Made by a program: the position numbers and the translations under genes. Positions 9,689 to 18,252 of a DNA stretch of 64,000 nt are shown here, one piece after another. Origin of the DNA: Planctomycetota bacterium (lineage in GTDB: Bacteria; Planctomycetota; JAJSAM01; JAJVHW01). Numbering within the stretch: the stretch's first letter is position 1; the number at the start of each line of letters is the position of its first letter. Below the pieces are notes generated by a model that saw only the letters and a list, made by a program, of their open reading frames with translations, made no database searches and was not told the DNA's origin. The stretch is from the NCBI GenBank assembly GCA_021776825.1, contig JAJFFG010000122.1, positions 62,001-126,000 of the forward strand, written 5' to 3'.

Positions 9689-10173
9689 GCGGGGTCGTCC
9701 TTGCAGTCCCGGAGACCGCCGTCGAGCACCTTGAGGCCGTGAATCAGGGGCTCCCGCACGAGCTCGAGGCACTCCAGCGCCCCGCTCGGGCTGCCCGGCA
9801 GGTTCAGGACGAGACACCGCCCGACCGTCCCCGCGACAGCGCGAGAGAGGATGGCCCGCGGGAAGCGCTCGGCGCTGCGACGCCGCATCTCCTCGGGGAA
9901 CCCCGGCGCCTCGCGCTCGATGACGTCGCGGGTCGCCTCGGGGGTGACGTCACGCGGGCCCAATCCGGTCCCGCCCGTGGTCACCACCAGAACGTGGTCG
10001 GCCGCGAGCTCGCGCAGACACGCAGCGATCGCTGCTCGGTCGTCGAGGACGGGAGCCGGGCAGTCCACGTCGAACCCCCACTCGCGCAGCGTGCGCGCGA
10101 GCTCGGGCCCCGTGGCGTCCTCGCGTTCACCGCGTGCAGTTCGGTCCGAAACGGTCAGGACCGCGGCTTTCAC
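9685..10173 (-). CDS. mog: Molybdopterin adenylyltransferase-like protein (MogA/MoaB family)
   Basis: Molybdenum cofactor protein of 162 aa that activates molybdopterin by adenylation before metal insertion (MogA), or a MoaB relative. The start is GTG at 10173, giving [16 protein letters not shown], the normal N-terminus. The frame is open much further upstream, but that part is an antisense-type read through moaC and the glycosyltransferase. Family motifs are [20 protein letters not shown], a longer motif beginning [12 protein letters not shown], and [16 protein letters not shown]. The start overlaps the moaC stop (GTGA) and the stop overlaps asd (ATGA). MogA versus MoaB cannot be decided from sequence alone. 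Confidence 0.93.
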   Translation of the reverse strand: MKAAVLTVSDRTARGEREDATGPELARTLREWGFDVDCPAPVLDDRAAIAACLRELAADHVLVVTTGGTGLGPRDVTPEATRDVIEREAPGFPEEMRRRSAERFPRAILSRAVAGTVGRCLVLNLPGSPSGALECLELVREPLIHGLKVLDGGLRDCKDDPA

Positions 10174-10655
10174 TCGGTGAACTCCCACGTCCCACTGCGC
10201 CCACCCGACTTGCGGACGAGTCGCAGTGCACCGATCCGGATGCCTCGCTCGACGGCCTTCAGCATGTCGTAAATGGTCAGCGCTGCGGCCGCGGCTGCCG
10301 TGAGGGCCTCCATCTCGACTCCCGTGCGATCTTGCGCGCGGGCCACCGTCCGAACCCAGATGCCGTCCTCGGCCACTTCGAGTTTCACCTCGACGCCGGT
10401 CAGCGCAACAGGGTTGCAGAGCGGGATCAGGGACGGCGTGAGCTTCGCACCCTGGACTCCGGCGACTCGGGCCACGGCCAAGACGTCGCCCTTCGGCACC
10501 GTGCCATCTCGAACTCGCGCGAGCGTCGCGGCCGAGCAGCGCACGAAGCACTCGGCCGACGCCTCGCGCGCCGTGCGATCCTTTGCGGAGACGTCGACCA
10601 TGTGCGCGTCGCCATCCGCGTCGAGATGCGTCAGGCCGTCGTCGCGTCCGCTCAT
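10170..10655 (-). CDS. moaC: Cyclic pyranopterin monophosphate synthase
   Basis: Acts in the first step of molybdenum cofactor synthesis, converting the MoaA product to cyclic pyranopterin monophosphate. The protein is 161 aa, typical length. Clear family motifs are [64 protein letters not shown] and LVRKSGG. It is followed by mog with a four-base overlap and preceded by a glycosyltransferase 54 bp upstream. moaA and moeA are not seen in the window. Confidence 0.97.
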   Translation of the reverse strand: MSGRDDGLTHLDADGDAHMVDVSAKDRTAREASAECFVRCSAATLARVRDGTVPKGDVLAVARVAGVQGAKLTPSLIPLCNPVALTGVEVKLEVAEDGIWVRTVARAQDRTGVEMEALTAAAAAALTIYDMLKAVERGIRIGALRLVRKSGGRSGTWEFTE

Positions 10656-10709
10656 CGCGCCCGCTCTCGTGGGTCCTGTGGTCCGATCGCGAAGTCCATC
10701 CGGTCGATG

Positions 10710-11864
10710 CTACCCGTCGGCTCCGCGAGCTGCCTCTTCCAGCAGGGCAAGCGTCTCCCCCGCCGCAGTCGACCAGCGGAAGCGCCCCACCCGCTCCCGT
10801 CCACGGCGGATCAGTTCGCTCCGGAGTACGTCGTCGTCGAGGGCGCGGCCAAGAGCCGCACCGAGCGCCGGCACGTCGTCGGGATCCACCAGCAGGCCCG
10901 CCTCGCCCACGATCTCCGGGATACTGGTTCGGTTCGATGCGACCACCGGGCAACCGCACGCCATCGCCTCGAGCGGCGGGAGACCGAACGTCTCGACGGT
11001 CGACGGGTAGACCATGACGCGGGCGGAGGTCAGAAGGGCGGCGAGATCGTCGCGCGACACGGTGCCTGCGATCGTGATCCGCTCCTCGGCGCCGACGGCT
11101 CGAGCAGCGGCCCGAACTCGATCCGCGTGCTCCTGCGAGGCGCGCCCCACGAGAAGGAGCGGCCACTCCGTACCCGTCTGCGCGTTCCACCACGCCACGG
11201 CCTCGACCGCGCGCTCGGGGCGCTTGAAGGGATTGAGGCTCGAGACGAAGAGGACGAAGCGACCCGGGCTCACGCCGTATCTCGCGCAGACCGCGGCCAC
11301 GCGTTCGGCGTCCTCCACCGGCGCGGCGTCTTCGGGAGCGCCCTCGTAGACGACGCGGACGCGCGAGGCGTCGAGACCCGGCACGACATCCATGAGCAGC
11401 TGCCGGATGTCGTCGCTCACGCAGAGCACGCGATCCGCGCGTCGCGCCGACCGCGGGACCATGCGTCGGAAGTAGGCCACCCGGAAGCGAGACATCTCCT
11501 CCGGAACCACAAACGAGTGCAGGCTCTGGATGCCGAGCACCGACGGCGTCCGGCAGCGCATCGGGAGCGCGTTGCCCGGCGCGTACAGCACGTCGATGCG
11601 ATCGGTGACGAGGCGGGGTCCGAGACGCAGGTGCTCGTAGAAGAGGCGACGACGCCTACGGCGATTGTCGAGCGGGAGTCGCACCACGCGGACCGCTCCC
11701 TCCTCGTCGAACAGGTCGGCTGCATTCTCCGAGGCATAGACGATCACCTCGTGCCCCGCGGCCCGTTCGTGCACCGCCATCGCACGCAGCAGTTCGACGA
11801 GGTACGTCTCGCCACCTCCGGTCTCCCCCGGCACCACGCTCAGCGCGTTCACTGCGATCCGCAT
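10710..11864 (-). CDS. GT4-family glycosyltransferase
   Basis: Retaining GT-B glycosyltransferase of 384 aa, expected to add a sugar from a nucleotide donor at the cytoplasmic membrane face. The start is ATG at 11864, where the family-like RIAVNALSVVPGETGGGETY begins with its glycine-rich donor/acceptor loop; the longer open frame upstream has no family character. The C-terminal half carries VLFVSSLNPFKRPERAVEA and the GT4 signature PPLEAMACGCPVVASN with PEIVGEAGLLVDPDD. It lies 54 bp before moaC on the same strand, but no functional link to that pathway is evident. The sugar and acceptor are unknown. Confidence 0.92.
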   Translation of the reverse strand: MRIAVNALSVVPGETGGGETYLVELLRAMAVHERAAGHEVIVYASENAADLFDEEGAVRVVRLPLDNRRRRRRLFYEHLRLGPRLVTDRIDVLYAPGNALPMRCRTPSVLGIQSLHSFVVPEEMSRFRVAYFRRMVPRSARRADRVLCVSDDIRQLLMDVVPGLDASRVRVVYEGAPEDAAPVEDAERVAAVCARYGVSPGRFVLFVSSLNPFKRPERAVEAVAWWNAQTGTEWPLLLVGRASQEHADRVRAAARAVGAEERITIAGTVSRDDLAALLTSARVMVYPSTVETFGLPPLEAMACGCPVVASNRTSIPEIVGEAGLLVDPDDVPALGAALGRALDDDVLRSELIRRGRERVGRFRWSTAAGETLALLEEAARGADG

Positions 11865-12015
11865 GTGCGCCGTTCTACGGCTCTCCAGAATTCCGAGAAA
11901 GGTCGGCACGATCCGGCGCTGTCGTACGTCTAGAGGGGTGTCTGGCACGTGCGATGTCAGGCTCCGCACGGCTTCGGACCCCCTGCCGGGGCCGTGCACC
12001 CCTCCCTCGGCGCGT

Positions 12016-13680
12016 TCAGTCGCCGTCCGCCCCTCCGGCGGGAGGCGGCACCGGCTCGCCCCCTCCAAGTCCCTCCGGCCGCTCGCCGTCGCCCCAGATC
12101 AGCACGCGACGCGCGTACGGGATCTCGATCCCCCGCTCGTCGAAGACCTCCTTCAAGAGCCGGCGCGCAGCCCGTTCGACCAGCTTGTGCTTGCCGGGGC
12201 GGACCTTCGTGATCGTGCGATAGATCAGTTCGGATTCGGCGAAGACCTCGAGGCCCTGCACCACGGTCGGCTCCAGCACATCCCCCACCGTCTCGTCGAG
12301 GCGCCGCCCGACCTCCTCGAGCGCGGCCGTGACGGCATCCAGGTCGGACTCGTAGGCCACGCCGACCGTGACGACCGCATACGTGTACTCCTTCGAGTAG
12401 TTCACGACGGTCGCGATCGTGCCGTTCCGCAGGATGTGCAACCGCCCGTCGTTGTCGCGAATACGGGTGGCCCGCAGGTCGATGGTCTCGACGAACCCCT
12501 CGGCCTCGGCGATGCGAACGTAGTCGCCGACGAGGAAGTAGTCCTCGAACAGGATGAAGAAGCCGGTCACGAAGTCGCTGATCAGATCACGGGCCGCCAG
12601 GGCGATCGCCAGTCCGGCGAGTCCGGCGCCGGCGAGGATCGGTGTCGGGTCGATCTCGAGCTTCTGCAGCACCATGATGATCGCGAGGAAGTAGACGGCG
12701 TACTTGAGCAGGCTCTTGACGATCGGCGTCAGGGTCAGGCGGCGCTGGCGAGTGGAGTCATCGAGATTGGCGCGGCGCACCATGTACTCGTCGATGACGA
12801 GGTTCAGCACCTCTACCGCGATGCGGCTGAGCAGCACGATGCCGATCACCGAGATCACGGGCTCCCACCAGTTGGCGAGGGCTGCGAGAGGCTCGATCTG
12901 CATGGCCACCAGAGTCGCGATGGAGACGAACAGCGCGTACTCGACGGCGCGGCGCAGGAGCGGCAGCAGGTGGCGCAGCTGCTCGTAGTAACCCAGCAGG
13001 TTGCTGCGACTCGAGAAGCGCAGGCTGAGCGCGTCGAGCGAGTCGAGGAGGACACCGAACGCGCTCATCAGGAGCATCCCGGCGGCGATGATCAGGTAGA
13101 CCCACAGCAGCGCGAACGCGGCCTCTTGGAGTCCGACGGGGAGACCCAGTAGCGCGCACGCCGCACAGAGGAAGACGAGCCACGCGACGCGCCCCGCGAT
13201 GCGTTCGAGCGACGCGAAGAACGCGGCGACCGCATCGTCGTTGGCCGCGATGCGGTCCATCGCCTGGACGCGCGTGGATGCGTAGCCAAGGGCACGGCGG
13301 ACCGCGCCGAGGAGGAGGAAGAGGAGGACGCCGACCCCGCCGACGGACACGAGTCCCACGGTCAACGCCTGCCAGATGGCGGGATCCACGGCCGTCAGAG
13401 CATCGACGGTCCAGCCGAGAACGTCGATGTCGCGCCAGATGAGGTAGGCGCCGCCGCCGGCGATCGTCAGCACGACCACCAAACCGACCAGCGTCCAGAC
13501 CAGCCGGAGGGTCTGCCCGAGCGCCTTGGCAGCGCGCGCGACGCCGCGGTCCTTCGCTCCACCCAGGAAGACGCCGGCGACGCGCCGCACGATCCACGCG
13601 ACCACGACGAACAGGAGAGCGACCAACACGATGGCGGCCGCGATGGTCAACACGTCTCGCGCGAGCCCTTCGTTCGGCAT
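12016..13680 (-). CDS. MscS-family mechanosensitive channel
   Basis: Large-type MscS channel, 554 aa from ATG at 13680, which has GGGAGG seven bases upstream. The frame is open further upstream but that part is low-complexity Gly/Arg and lies in a repeat region. Several hydrophobic segments precede the pore helix, for example DVLTIAAAIVLVALLFVVVA near residues 9-28. The pore-lining stretch AGAGLAGLAIALAARDLISD is followed by FVTGFFILFEDYFLVGDYVR and the beta-domain mark LRNGTIATVVNYSKEY. The likely role is to release solutes on hypo-osmotic shock. It is monocistronic as far as can be seen. Confidence 0.92.
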   Translation of the reverse strand: MPNEGLARDVLTIAAAIVLVALLFVVVAWIVRRVAGVFLGGAKDRGVARAAKALGQTLRLVWTLVGLVVVLTIAGGGAYLIWRDIDVLGWTVDALTAVDPAIWQALTVGLVSVGGVGVLLFLLLGAVRRALGYASTRVQAMDRIAANDDAVAAFFASLERIAGRVAWLVFLCAACALLGLPVGLQEAAFALLWVYLIIAAGMLLMSAFGVLLDSLDALSLRFSSRSNLLGYYEQLRHLLPLLRRAVEYALFVSIATLVAMQIEPLAALANWWEPVISVIGIVLLSRIAVEVLNLVIDEYMVRRANLDDSTRQRRLTLTPIVKSLLKYAVYFLAIIMVLQKLEIDPTPILAGAGLAGLAIALAARDLISDFVTGFFILFEDYFLVGDYVRIAEAEGFVETIDLRATRIRDNDGRLHILRNGTIATVVNYSKEYTYAVVTVGVAYESDLDAVTAALEEVGRRLDETVGDVLEPTVVQGLEVFAESELIYRTITKVRPGKHKLVERAARRLLKEVFDERGIEIPYARRVLIWGDGERPEGLGGGEPVPPPAGGADGD

Positions 13681-13716
13681 CGTCACCCTCCCGCTCCGTG
13701 ATCCGCCGGCACGGCC

Positions 13717-13810
13717 CGCCCGCACCGGCCGCCCGCACCGGCCGCCCGCACCGCGCCGTCCACCCGCGCCGTCCACCCGCGCCATTCCTCCCGCGCCATT
13801 CCTCCCGCGC
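13717..13810. repeat. Short tandem repeats in 366-bp intergenic region upstream of mscS
   Basis: Three kinds of 13-14 bp units follow each other. CGCCCGCACCGGC is present twice plus a partial copy, then GCGCCGTCCACCC twice, then GCGCCATTCCTCCC twice. Together they fill most of the 5' leader of the MscS gene. The surrounding gap (13681-14046) separates the divergent mscS and the secreted-protein gene. It holds no other gene I can support, only a strong ribosome site (AAGGAGGA) just before 14047. Confidence 0.8.
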
Positions 13811-14046
13811 AGGGCCGCGCACTCTCTACTCACGGCCCACCCGCCCGCGCCGCTCTGCAGAGAAGAGCGTGCGGAAGCGCGACGCGATTCCGGGCACACT
13901 GTGGTGTGCGGCGCGGCGGCAGTCGATCGCGTCGCGAGGCTCCATCCCACGCGACGACGGTTCGAATCCACCCCGTTCATGTTTCGTTCATGGATGTACG
14001 CGGAGACTGTCGCGGAGCCGGGAGAGCCCTCGGGAAGGAGGACGTC

Positions 14047-14859
14047 ATGACCCAGCCAAACTCGATGACCCAGGCAAGCTCACACCTCACCCCACGCACG
14101 TTCGCGGGAGTCGTGGCCACGACGGCCCTGATCACCACGATCGGGCTGCTGCATGTGACGGCACCGCAAGCCATCGGTGCCGTGGAGGACGCCGCACCGG
14201 TGTTCTCCGCACCACTTCAGGTGGACAACGCGTACTTCCCGATCGTTCCGGGCGCCGTGAAGGTGTTCCTGGGCAAGGAGGGGCGGGAGAACGTGACGGT
14301 CGTCGTCACCCACCGCACCGACACGCGCGAGTTCGAGTGGGACGGGCAGATCGTCAACTGCCGGATCGTCCAGGAGTTGAAGTTCGTGCGGGGCGGCCTA
14401 CGCGAGCAGGCGGTGACGTACTTCGCTCAGTCCGACGGTGGCGACGTGTTCTTCTTCGGCGAGACGGAGACGCACGACGCAGACGACGACGACGAGAGCG
14501 ACCACGACGAGGACGACACCGGCGGTTGGATCGTCGGGAGCATCGCCCCGACGGACCCGCCGGACACGGTCTCGGTCTCTAATCCAACGGTCTTCATGCC
14601 CGCCAACCCGACGCCTGGATCGTCCTGGCGCGCCGTCGACGTCGACGACGTGCAACAGGAGACCTTCCGCGTCGTGGATGACCGTCGACGGCTCCGCGTT
14701 CTCTCGTCTCGGCACAACAACGTGCTGCGCATTCGCGAGTCCGCGCCCGACGGGGGGCTCGAGACCAAGTGGTACGTGCCGGGGATCGGCTTCGCGCGCT
14801 CCGCCTCGTCCAACGAGCGGCTGCGACTGAACGCCACGAGTCTGACCGGCATCGAGTGA
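14047..14859 (+). CDS. Secreted protein of unknown function with acidic stretch
   Basis: A 270-aa protein starting at ATG 14047 behind GGAAGGAGGAC, an excellent ribosome site; the frame is open further upstream without coding character. An N-terminal hydrophobic segment (VVATTALITTIGLLHVTAPQ) suggests export. The mature part begins with DNAYFPIVPGAVKVFLG and has beta-rich segments such as FEWDGQIVNCRIVQELKF. Near residues 143-160 is a strongly acidic run (HDADDDDESDHDEDD) that could bind divalent cations. I do not recognise a named family. It lies 31 bp before a response regulator on the same strand, so it may be a target or sensor partner of that two-component system. Confidence 0.75.
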   Translation: MTQPNSMTQASSHLTPRTFAGVVATTALITTIGLLHVTAPQAIGAVEDAAPVFSAPLQVDNAYFPIVPGAVKVFLGKEGRENVTVVVTHRTDTREFEWDGQIVNCRIVQELKFVRGGLREQAVTYFAQSDGGDVFFFGETETHDADDDDESDHDEDDTGGWIVGSIAPTDPPDTVSVSNPTVFMPANPTPGSSWRAVDVDDVQQETFRVVDDRRRLRVLSSRHNNVLRIRESAPDGGLETKWYVPGIGFARSASSNERLRLNATSLTGIE

Positions 14860-14890
14860 CCCACTCGACCGCATCTGAGGGGACACGGCC

Positions 14891-15571
14891 ATGAGGGCCC
14901 TCATCGTCGAAGACGAGCCGGATCTCGCTCGGATCCTGCGCGACGGACTGACGGAAGAGGGCTACGCCGTCGACCTCTCCGAGGACGGCGAAGACGGGCT
15001 CTGGCGCATCACGACGGTCGACTACGACGTGGTTGTCCTGGATCTCGGGCTCCCGATCGTGGACGGACTCGAGATCCTGCGCCGCATGCGCGGAGCCGGC
15101 TCGAAGACCCCGGTGCTGATCCTGACGGCGCGGGATGCGGTCGGCGATCGCGTGCGGGGCCTGGACCTCGGCGCGGACGACTACCTGCTCAAACCGTTCG
15201 CGTGGGAGGAGCTCGAAGCCCGCCTACGCGCACTCCTCCGCCGCGGCCCGCAGGGCGGCGACGGCGTTCTCCGCCACGCCGGGGTCGAGCTGGACCCGGC
15301 ACGGCACTGCGTCCAGCGCGATGGGAAGCCCGTCGTGCTGACCGCGAAGGAGTTCCAACTGCTGCACGTCCTGATGACGGATGCAGAGCGGGTGTTCACG
15401 CGCACGGAGCTCTCCGAACGGGTCTACAACGACGACTTCGACAGTTCGAGCAACACGATCGACGTGCTGATCGGGCGGATTCGTCGCAAGCTGAACGCAG
15501 AGGGCCAGCCCAGGGTCCTGCGGACGGTGCGCGGCGTGGGGTACGCCTTCCGTGGCGCGGACGCCTCCTAG
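14891..15571 (+). CDS. OmpR/PhoB-family response regulator
   Basis: A 226-aa DNA-binding response regulator. The receiver domain has the acidic pair in VEDEPD and the phospho-acceptor Asp51 in VVVLDLGLP, with Lys in LLKPFAWEELEAR. The C-terminal winged helix shows LTAKEFQLLHVLM and IDVLIGRIRRKL, ending in RTVRGVGYAF, the OmpR-type recognition and wing region. Its last 20 bases overlap the start of the histidine kinase, so the two are translationally linked. It is QseB/PmrA-like in layout. Likely targets are the two acidic secreted proteins at either end of the cluster (inference). Confidence 0.96.
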   Translation: MRALIVEDEPDLARILRDGLTEEGYAVDLSEDGEDGLWRITTVDYDVVVLDLGLPIVDGLEILRRMRGAGSKTPVLILTARDAVGDRVRGLDLGADDYLLKPFAWEELEARLRALLRRGPQGGDGVLRHAGVELDPARHCVQRDGKPVVLTAKEFQLLHVLMTDAERVFTRTELSERVYNDDFDSSSNTIDVLIGRIRRKLNAEGQPRVLRTVRGVGYAFRGADAS

Positions 15572-17027
15572 CCTCCGATCCACGTTGGTCCTGGGGCTCG
15601 TCGCCCTCCAGGTCTTCGTCCTGCTCGGCGTGTCCACCACGGTGTACGCGCGCTCGCACAGCATCGCCATCAAGGGGCTCCAGCACGACCTCGAGGTCCG
15701 AGCTCGCACTCTCGCCGGGCTCCTCGAGCTGGAAGAGAATGGCATCGAGTTCGAGGTCAATGAGAAGGTCTCACCGGAGTACTACACGCCCGGCGAAGGC
15801 GTGTTCGCGGTGATCTACAACGCTGACCGTGAGCGAGTCCTGACCTCGCAGTCGCTCGGCGACGAACCGCTGCCGCGCCGCGGAACGTGGGTCGAGGACG
15901 CCGTCGATCACCAGGAGCTCGCCGAGGGTCCGTACGGCATCCCGTGCGCGGTCGCCACACTCTACTTCGTCGCCCTCACCGACGTCGGCGACCCGGATGA
16001 GGCGGACGAGTGGCCGGGTCCGACCGGTGACGCTCTGCACTACCAGATTCGAGTAGCCATGGACTCGCGGCCTCGCGATGCCGGCCTCACCGGACTGATC
16101 TGGTTCCTGGTCGCCGCGAACGTCATCGCCCTGTTGGCCACCCTCGGCGGCGGACTGCTCCTCGCCGGCATCGTCCTGCGACCGGTTCATCTGATGACCG
16201 AAGAAGCCGCGGCAATGAGCCCGGACCACTCCGGGAACTGTCTGCAGCCGTCGAGGGTCGTCAAGGAGCTCCGCCGTCTCGCGCAGACGCTGAACGGTGC
16301 ATTCGAGCGACTCGGGAATGCGCTGACCCGACAGCGACGGTTCGCAGCCGACGCCAGCCATGAGCTGCGCACGCCGATCGCGGTGCTGCTTGCGAACTCC
16401 GATCGGCTCCTTCGCCGTCGCCGTTCCACGGACGAGTACGTGCAGGGCCTCGCGCTTCAACGTCGAGTCGCGAACAAGATGCGGACGATCGTCGACGACC
16501 TCTTGACGCTCGCGCGGACGGACTCAGGCGCTGATCCGATACGAAACGAGGCCTCCGTAGCGACCGACCTGGTACGAGACCTCATCGCCGAGTTCGAGGC
16601 GCTGGCCGACCAGTCCGGCATCCGGTTCGAACGCGCGATTGCCCCAGACCTCGTGCTCGGCTGCGATCGAGACGGCATGCTCCGCGTCCTACGCAATCTG
16701 CTGTCCAACGCCGTGAAGTTCACTCCCGCCGGCGGGCAGATCGGGTTGCGGATCAGCGCTGACGGAGCGTTCGCACAACTCGAGGTCTGGGACACAGGTC
16801 CGGGAATCCCGCCCGAGGAACGCGAGCGGGTCTTCGAGCGCTTCTTCCGCGTTCACGAAGGCAAGAATCGGTCGGAAGGGGCTGGGCTCGGTCTCGCGAT
16901 TGCGCACTCGATCGTGGCGGCTCACCGCGGCTCGATCAGCATCGACGATGGCCCGGACGGTGGCACTCGCTTCGTCATTCGCCTGCCACGGCGCAGCCGC
17001 GAGCGGGTCCGATCGACCGTGGCCTGA
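15552..17027 (+). CDS. Sensor histidine kinase
   Basis: Membrane histidine kinase of 491 aa beginning with GTG at 15552, inside the end of the response regulator gene. The first transmembrane helix is at about residues 11-31. A periplasmic sensor region of about 140 residues follows, then a second helix at about 181-209 (WFLVAANVIALLATLGGG). HAMP-like sequence leads to the HisKA domain, with phospho-acceptor His270 in DASHELRTPI. The ATPase domain shows NLLSNAVKFTP (N box), WDTGPGIPPEER (G1) and GAGLGLAIAHSIV (G2). Cognate to the preceding regulator. The signal is unknown, but its neighbours suggest a cation or envelope signal. Confidence 0.96.
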   Translation: MARTPPSLRSTLVLGLVALQVFVLLGVSTTVYARSHSIAIKGLQHDLEVRARTLAGLLELEENGIEFEVNEKVSPEYYTPGEGVFAVIYNADRERVLTSQSLGDEPLPRRGTWVEDAVDHQELAEGPYGIPCAVATLYFVALTDVGDPDEADEWPGPTGDALHYQIRVAMDSRPRDAGLTGLIWFLVAANVIALLATLGGGLLLAGIVLRPVHLMTEEAAAMSPDHSGNCLQPSRVVKELRRLAQTLNGAFERLGNALTRQRRFAADASHELRTPIAVLLANSDRLLRRRRSTDEYVQGLALQRRVANKMRTIVDDLLTLARTDSGADPIRNEASVATDLVRDLIAEFEALADQSGIRFERAIAPDLVLGCDRDGMLRVLRNLLSNAVKFTPAGGQIGLRISADGAFAQLEVWDTGPGIPPEERERVFERFFRVHEGKNRSEGAGLGLAIAHSIVAAHRGSISIDDGPDGGTRFVIRLPRRSRERVRSTVA

Positions 17028-17116
17028 CTCCCCAGAGGGGCACGGACATCGACACTCGCCGCAGCCGCTTCGCGAGGTAGGCTGGCAGCGAAGCCCGCGG
17101 GAAACGACGCGCCGCC

Positions 17117-17150
17117 GACCACAGTGCACGGACGACCACAGTGCACGGAC
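17117..17150. repeat. Two perfect 17-bp tandem copies upstream of PepSY gene
   Basis: The unit GACCACAGTGCACGGAC occurs twice without a gap at 17117-17133 and 17134-17150, and a further GACC follows. The pair lies between the kinase stop and the ATG of the PepSY-like gene, 22 bp before that start. A direct repeat here could be a tandem regulator site for the adjacent OmpR-type regulator, or a simple duplication; sequence alone does not tell. Confidence 0.85.
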
Positions 17151-17172
17151 GACCGACGAGGACGGAGACACC

Positions 17173-17814
17173 ATGCGACGACTCTCTCTGACAGGGTTCG
17201 TCATCGCGACGCTCGCGATCGGCGCGGTATCACTCGACCCCGCGCTCTTCGGCGGCACCACGCTCTTCGGCGGCCACGTCTCCGCCGACGAGGACGACGG
17301 TGAGGAGCTGATCGAGCTGGAGGACGTCGAGGACGTGCTCGAGGCCTTCGAGGCCCTCGCGACGCAGCTCGTGTCGCCCGCGTCTGCATTGGAGTCGCTG
17401 GCGGCGACGCAAAGCGGGACTCCGATCGAGATGGAGCTCACCGCGGTGAAGGGAGATGGGACGCTCACTCCCGCGTGGGAGGTCCTGCTCGTTCAGGACG
17501 ACGGAATCCGAGAGTGGACCCTCGACGCCCGAACGGGCGCCGTCGTTGGCAGCGAGGTCGAAGCAGATCTCGAAGCAGGCCGCGCGCAACTCCTCCTCGC
17601 ACAGCGGGCGAAGCACTCACTCGCGGCTGCAGCCGCCGTGATCGCACGCGACTTCGAGGGGGCGGTGACGGCCGTCGAGCTCGAGATCGAGGACGGTGTC
17701 GCGGGTTGGGAGATCGCGCTCGTTCACGGGGGTCGCCTGCGCGAGCTGATGGTGGACGGCGCATCGGGCAAGACCTCGATCGACGACGAGGACGAGGACG
17801 ACGACGACGCCTAG
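17173..17814 (+). CDS. Exported PepSY-like acidic protein
   Basis: A 213-aa protein with a signal sequence (MRRLSLTGFVIATLAIGAVS). Two PepSY-like units follow. Each has a helix, then a strand pair in which the protein can be seen to read out its own chain, as in PAWEVLLVQDDGIREWTLDA with TGAVVGSE, and later GWEIALVHGGRLRELMVDG with SGKTSI. The C-terminus ends in an acidic tail (DDEDEDDDDA). PepSY proteins are often targets of two-component systems and can inhibit peptidases or modulate kinases. This gene directly follows a regulator/kinase pair, consistent with feedback control (inference). Its stop codon overlaps, on the opposite strand, the stop of a glycosyltransferase remnant. Confidence 0.8.
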   Translation: MRRLSLTGFVIATLAIGAVSLDPALFGGTTLFGGHVSADEDDGEELIELEDVEDVLEAFEALATQLVSPASALESLAATQSGTPIEMELTAVKGDGTLTPAWEVLLVQDDGIREWTLDARTGAVVGSEVEADLEAGRAQLLLAQRAKHSLAAAAAVIARDFEGAVTAVELEIEDGVAGWEIALVHGGRLRELMVDGASGKTSIDDEDEDDDDA

Positions 17815-17992
17815 CGGGAGCTAGGCGCCGTGACAGCGTCCGGGCGCTGCCGGGGCGTGTCGCGCGCGCTACCGGGCGGCGAGTCCGACGGCCGTAGGCG
17901 GCGGCGATCGCCAGCAGCGCGTCGATAGAGCGCCTCGTACTCGGCCAGCATGCGACGTGCGTCGTAGGCCTCACGGGACCAAGGCCGTCGCG
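17811..17992 (-). pseudogene. 3' remnant of a GT4-like glycosyltransferase
   Basis: In the third minus-strand frame the sequence reads SWSREAYDARRMLAEYEALY, followed by an Arg-rich tail and a stop at 17811-17813. This pattern is the usual last helix of GT4 glycosyltransferases (an aromatic/Asp, then RRM, then YEALY). No catalytic part is present upstream; the frame instead runs into the GT87-like remnant. I read it as the tail left after a deletion. It is a short stretch, so the family call is moderate. Its stop overlaps that of the PepSY-like gene. Confidence 0.55.
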
Positions 17993-18252
17993 GTGTAGAG
18001 CCCGCCGGCGCGGAGGATCAGCCCGACGTGGTCGCCGACGACCGACCGGGACGCCAGCACGTACATCGCTACACAGGCGAGCATCCACAGCGTGGCTCGC
18101 GACCGGGGAGCACGCACAGCGAGCACGGCACCGCAGCCAAACGCGAGGAGCATGGCGACGAAGTGCGCCTTGCGGCTGACCGGAGAGACGAGCAGCATCG
18201 CCGCCATCCACGTCGCGGCCTCGAGTGCGACGCGCGCCGCCGGCCGCCGCAT
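17971..18252 (-). pseudogene. 3' remnant of a GT87/DUF2029-like membrane protein
   Basis: A 93-codon frame reading ALEAATWMAAMLLVSPVSRK, then AHFVAMLLAFGCGAVLAV, a further hydrophobic helix, and VVGDHVGLILRAGGLYTATA before a stop. The SPVSRKAHFV segment resembles the conserved SPxSWxHHxV motif of the GT87 (DUF2029) mannosyltransferase-like membrane proteins. The N-terminal three quarters of such a protein are missing. The nominal start at 18252 lies within the reading frame of the SGNH-hydrolase remnant, so this is a junction fragment rather than a real gene. Confidence 0.6.

Noticed and set aside
13717-13810. The repeats before mscS as a CRISPR array
   Set aside because: Units are 13-14 bp, adjacent without unique spacers, and no cas gene is present.
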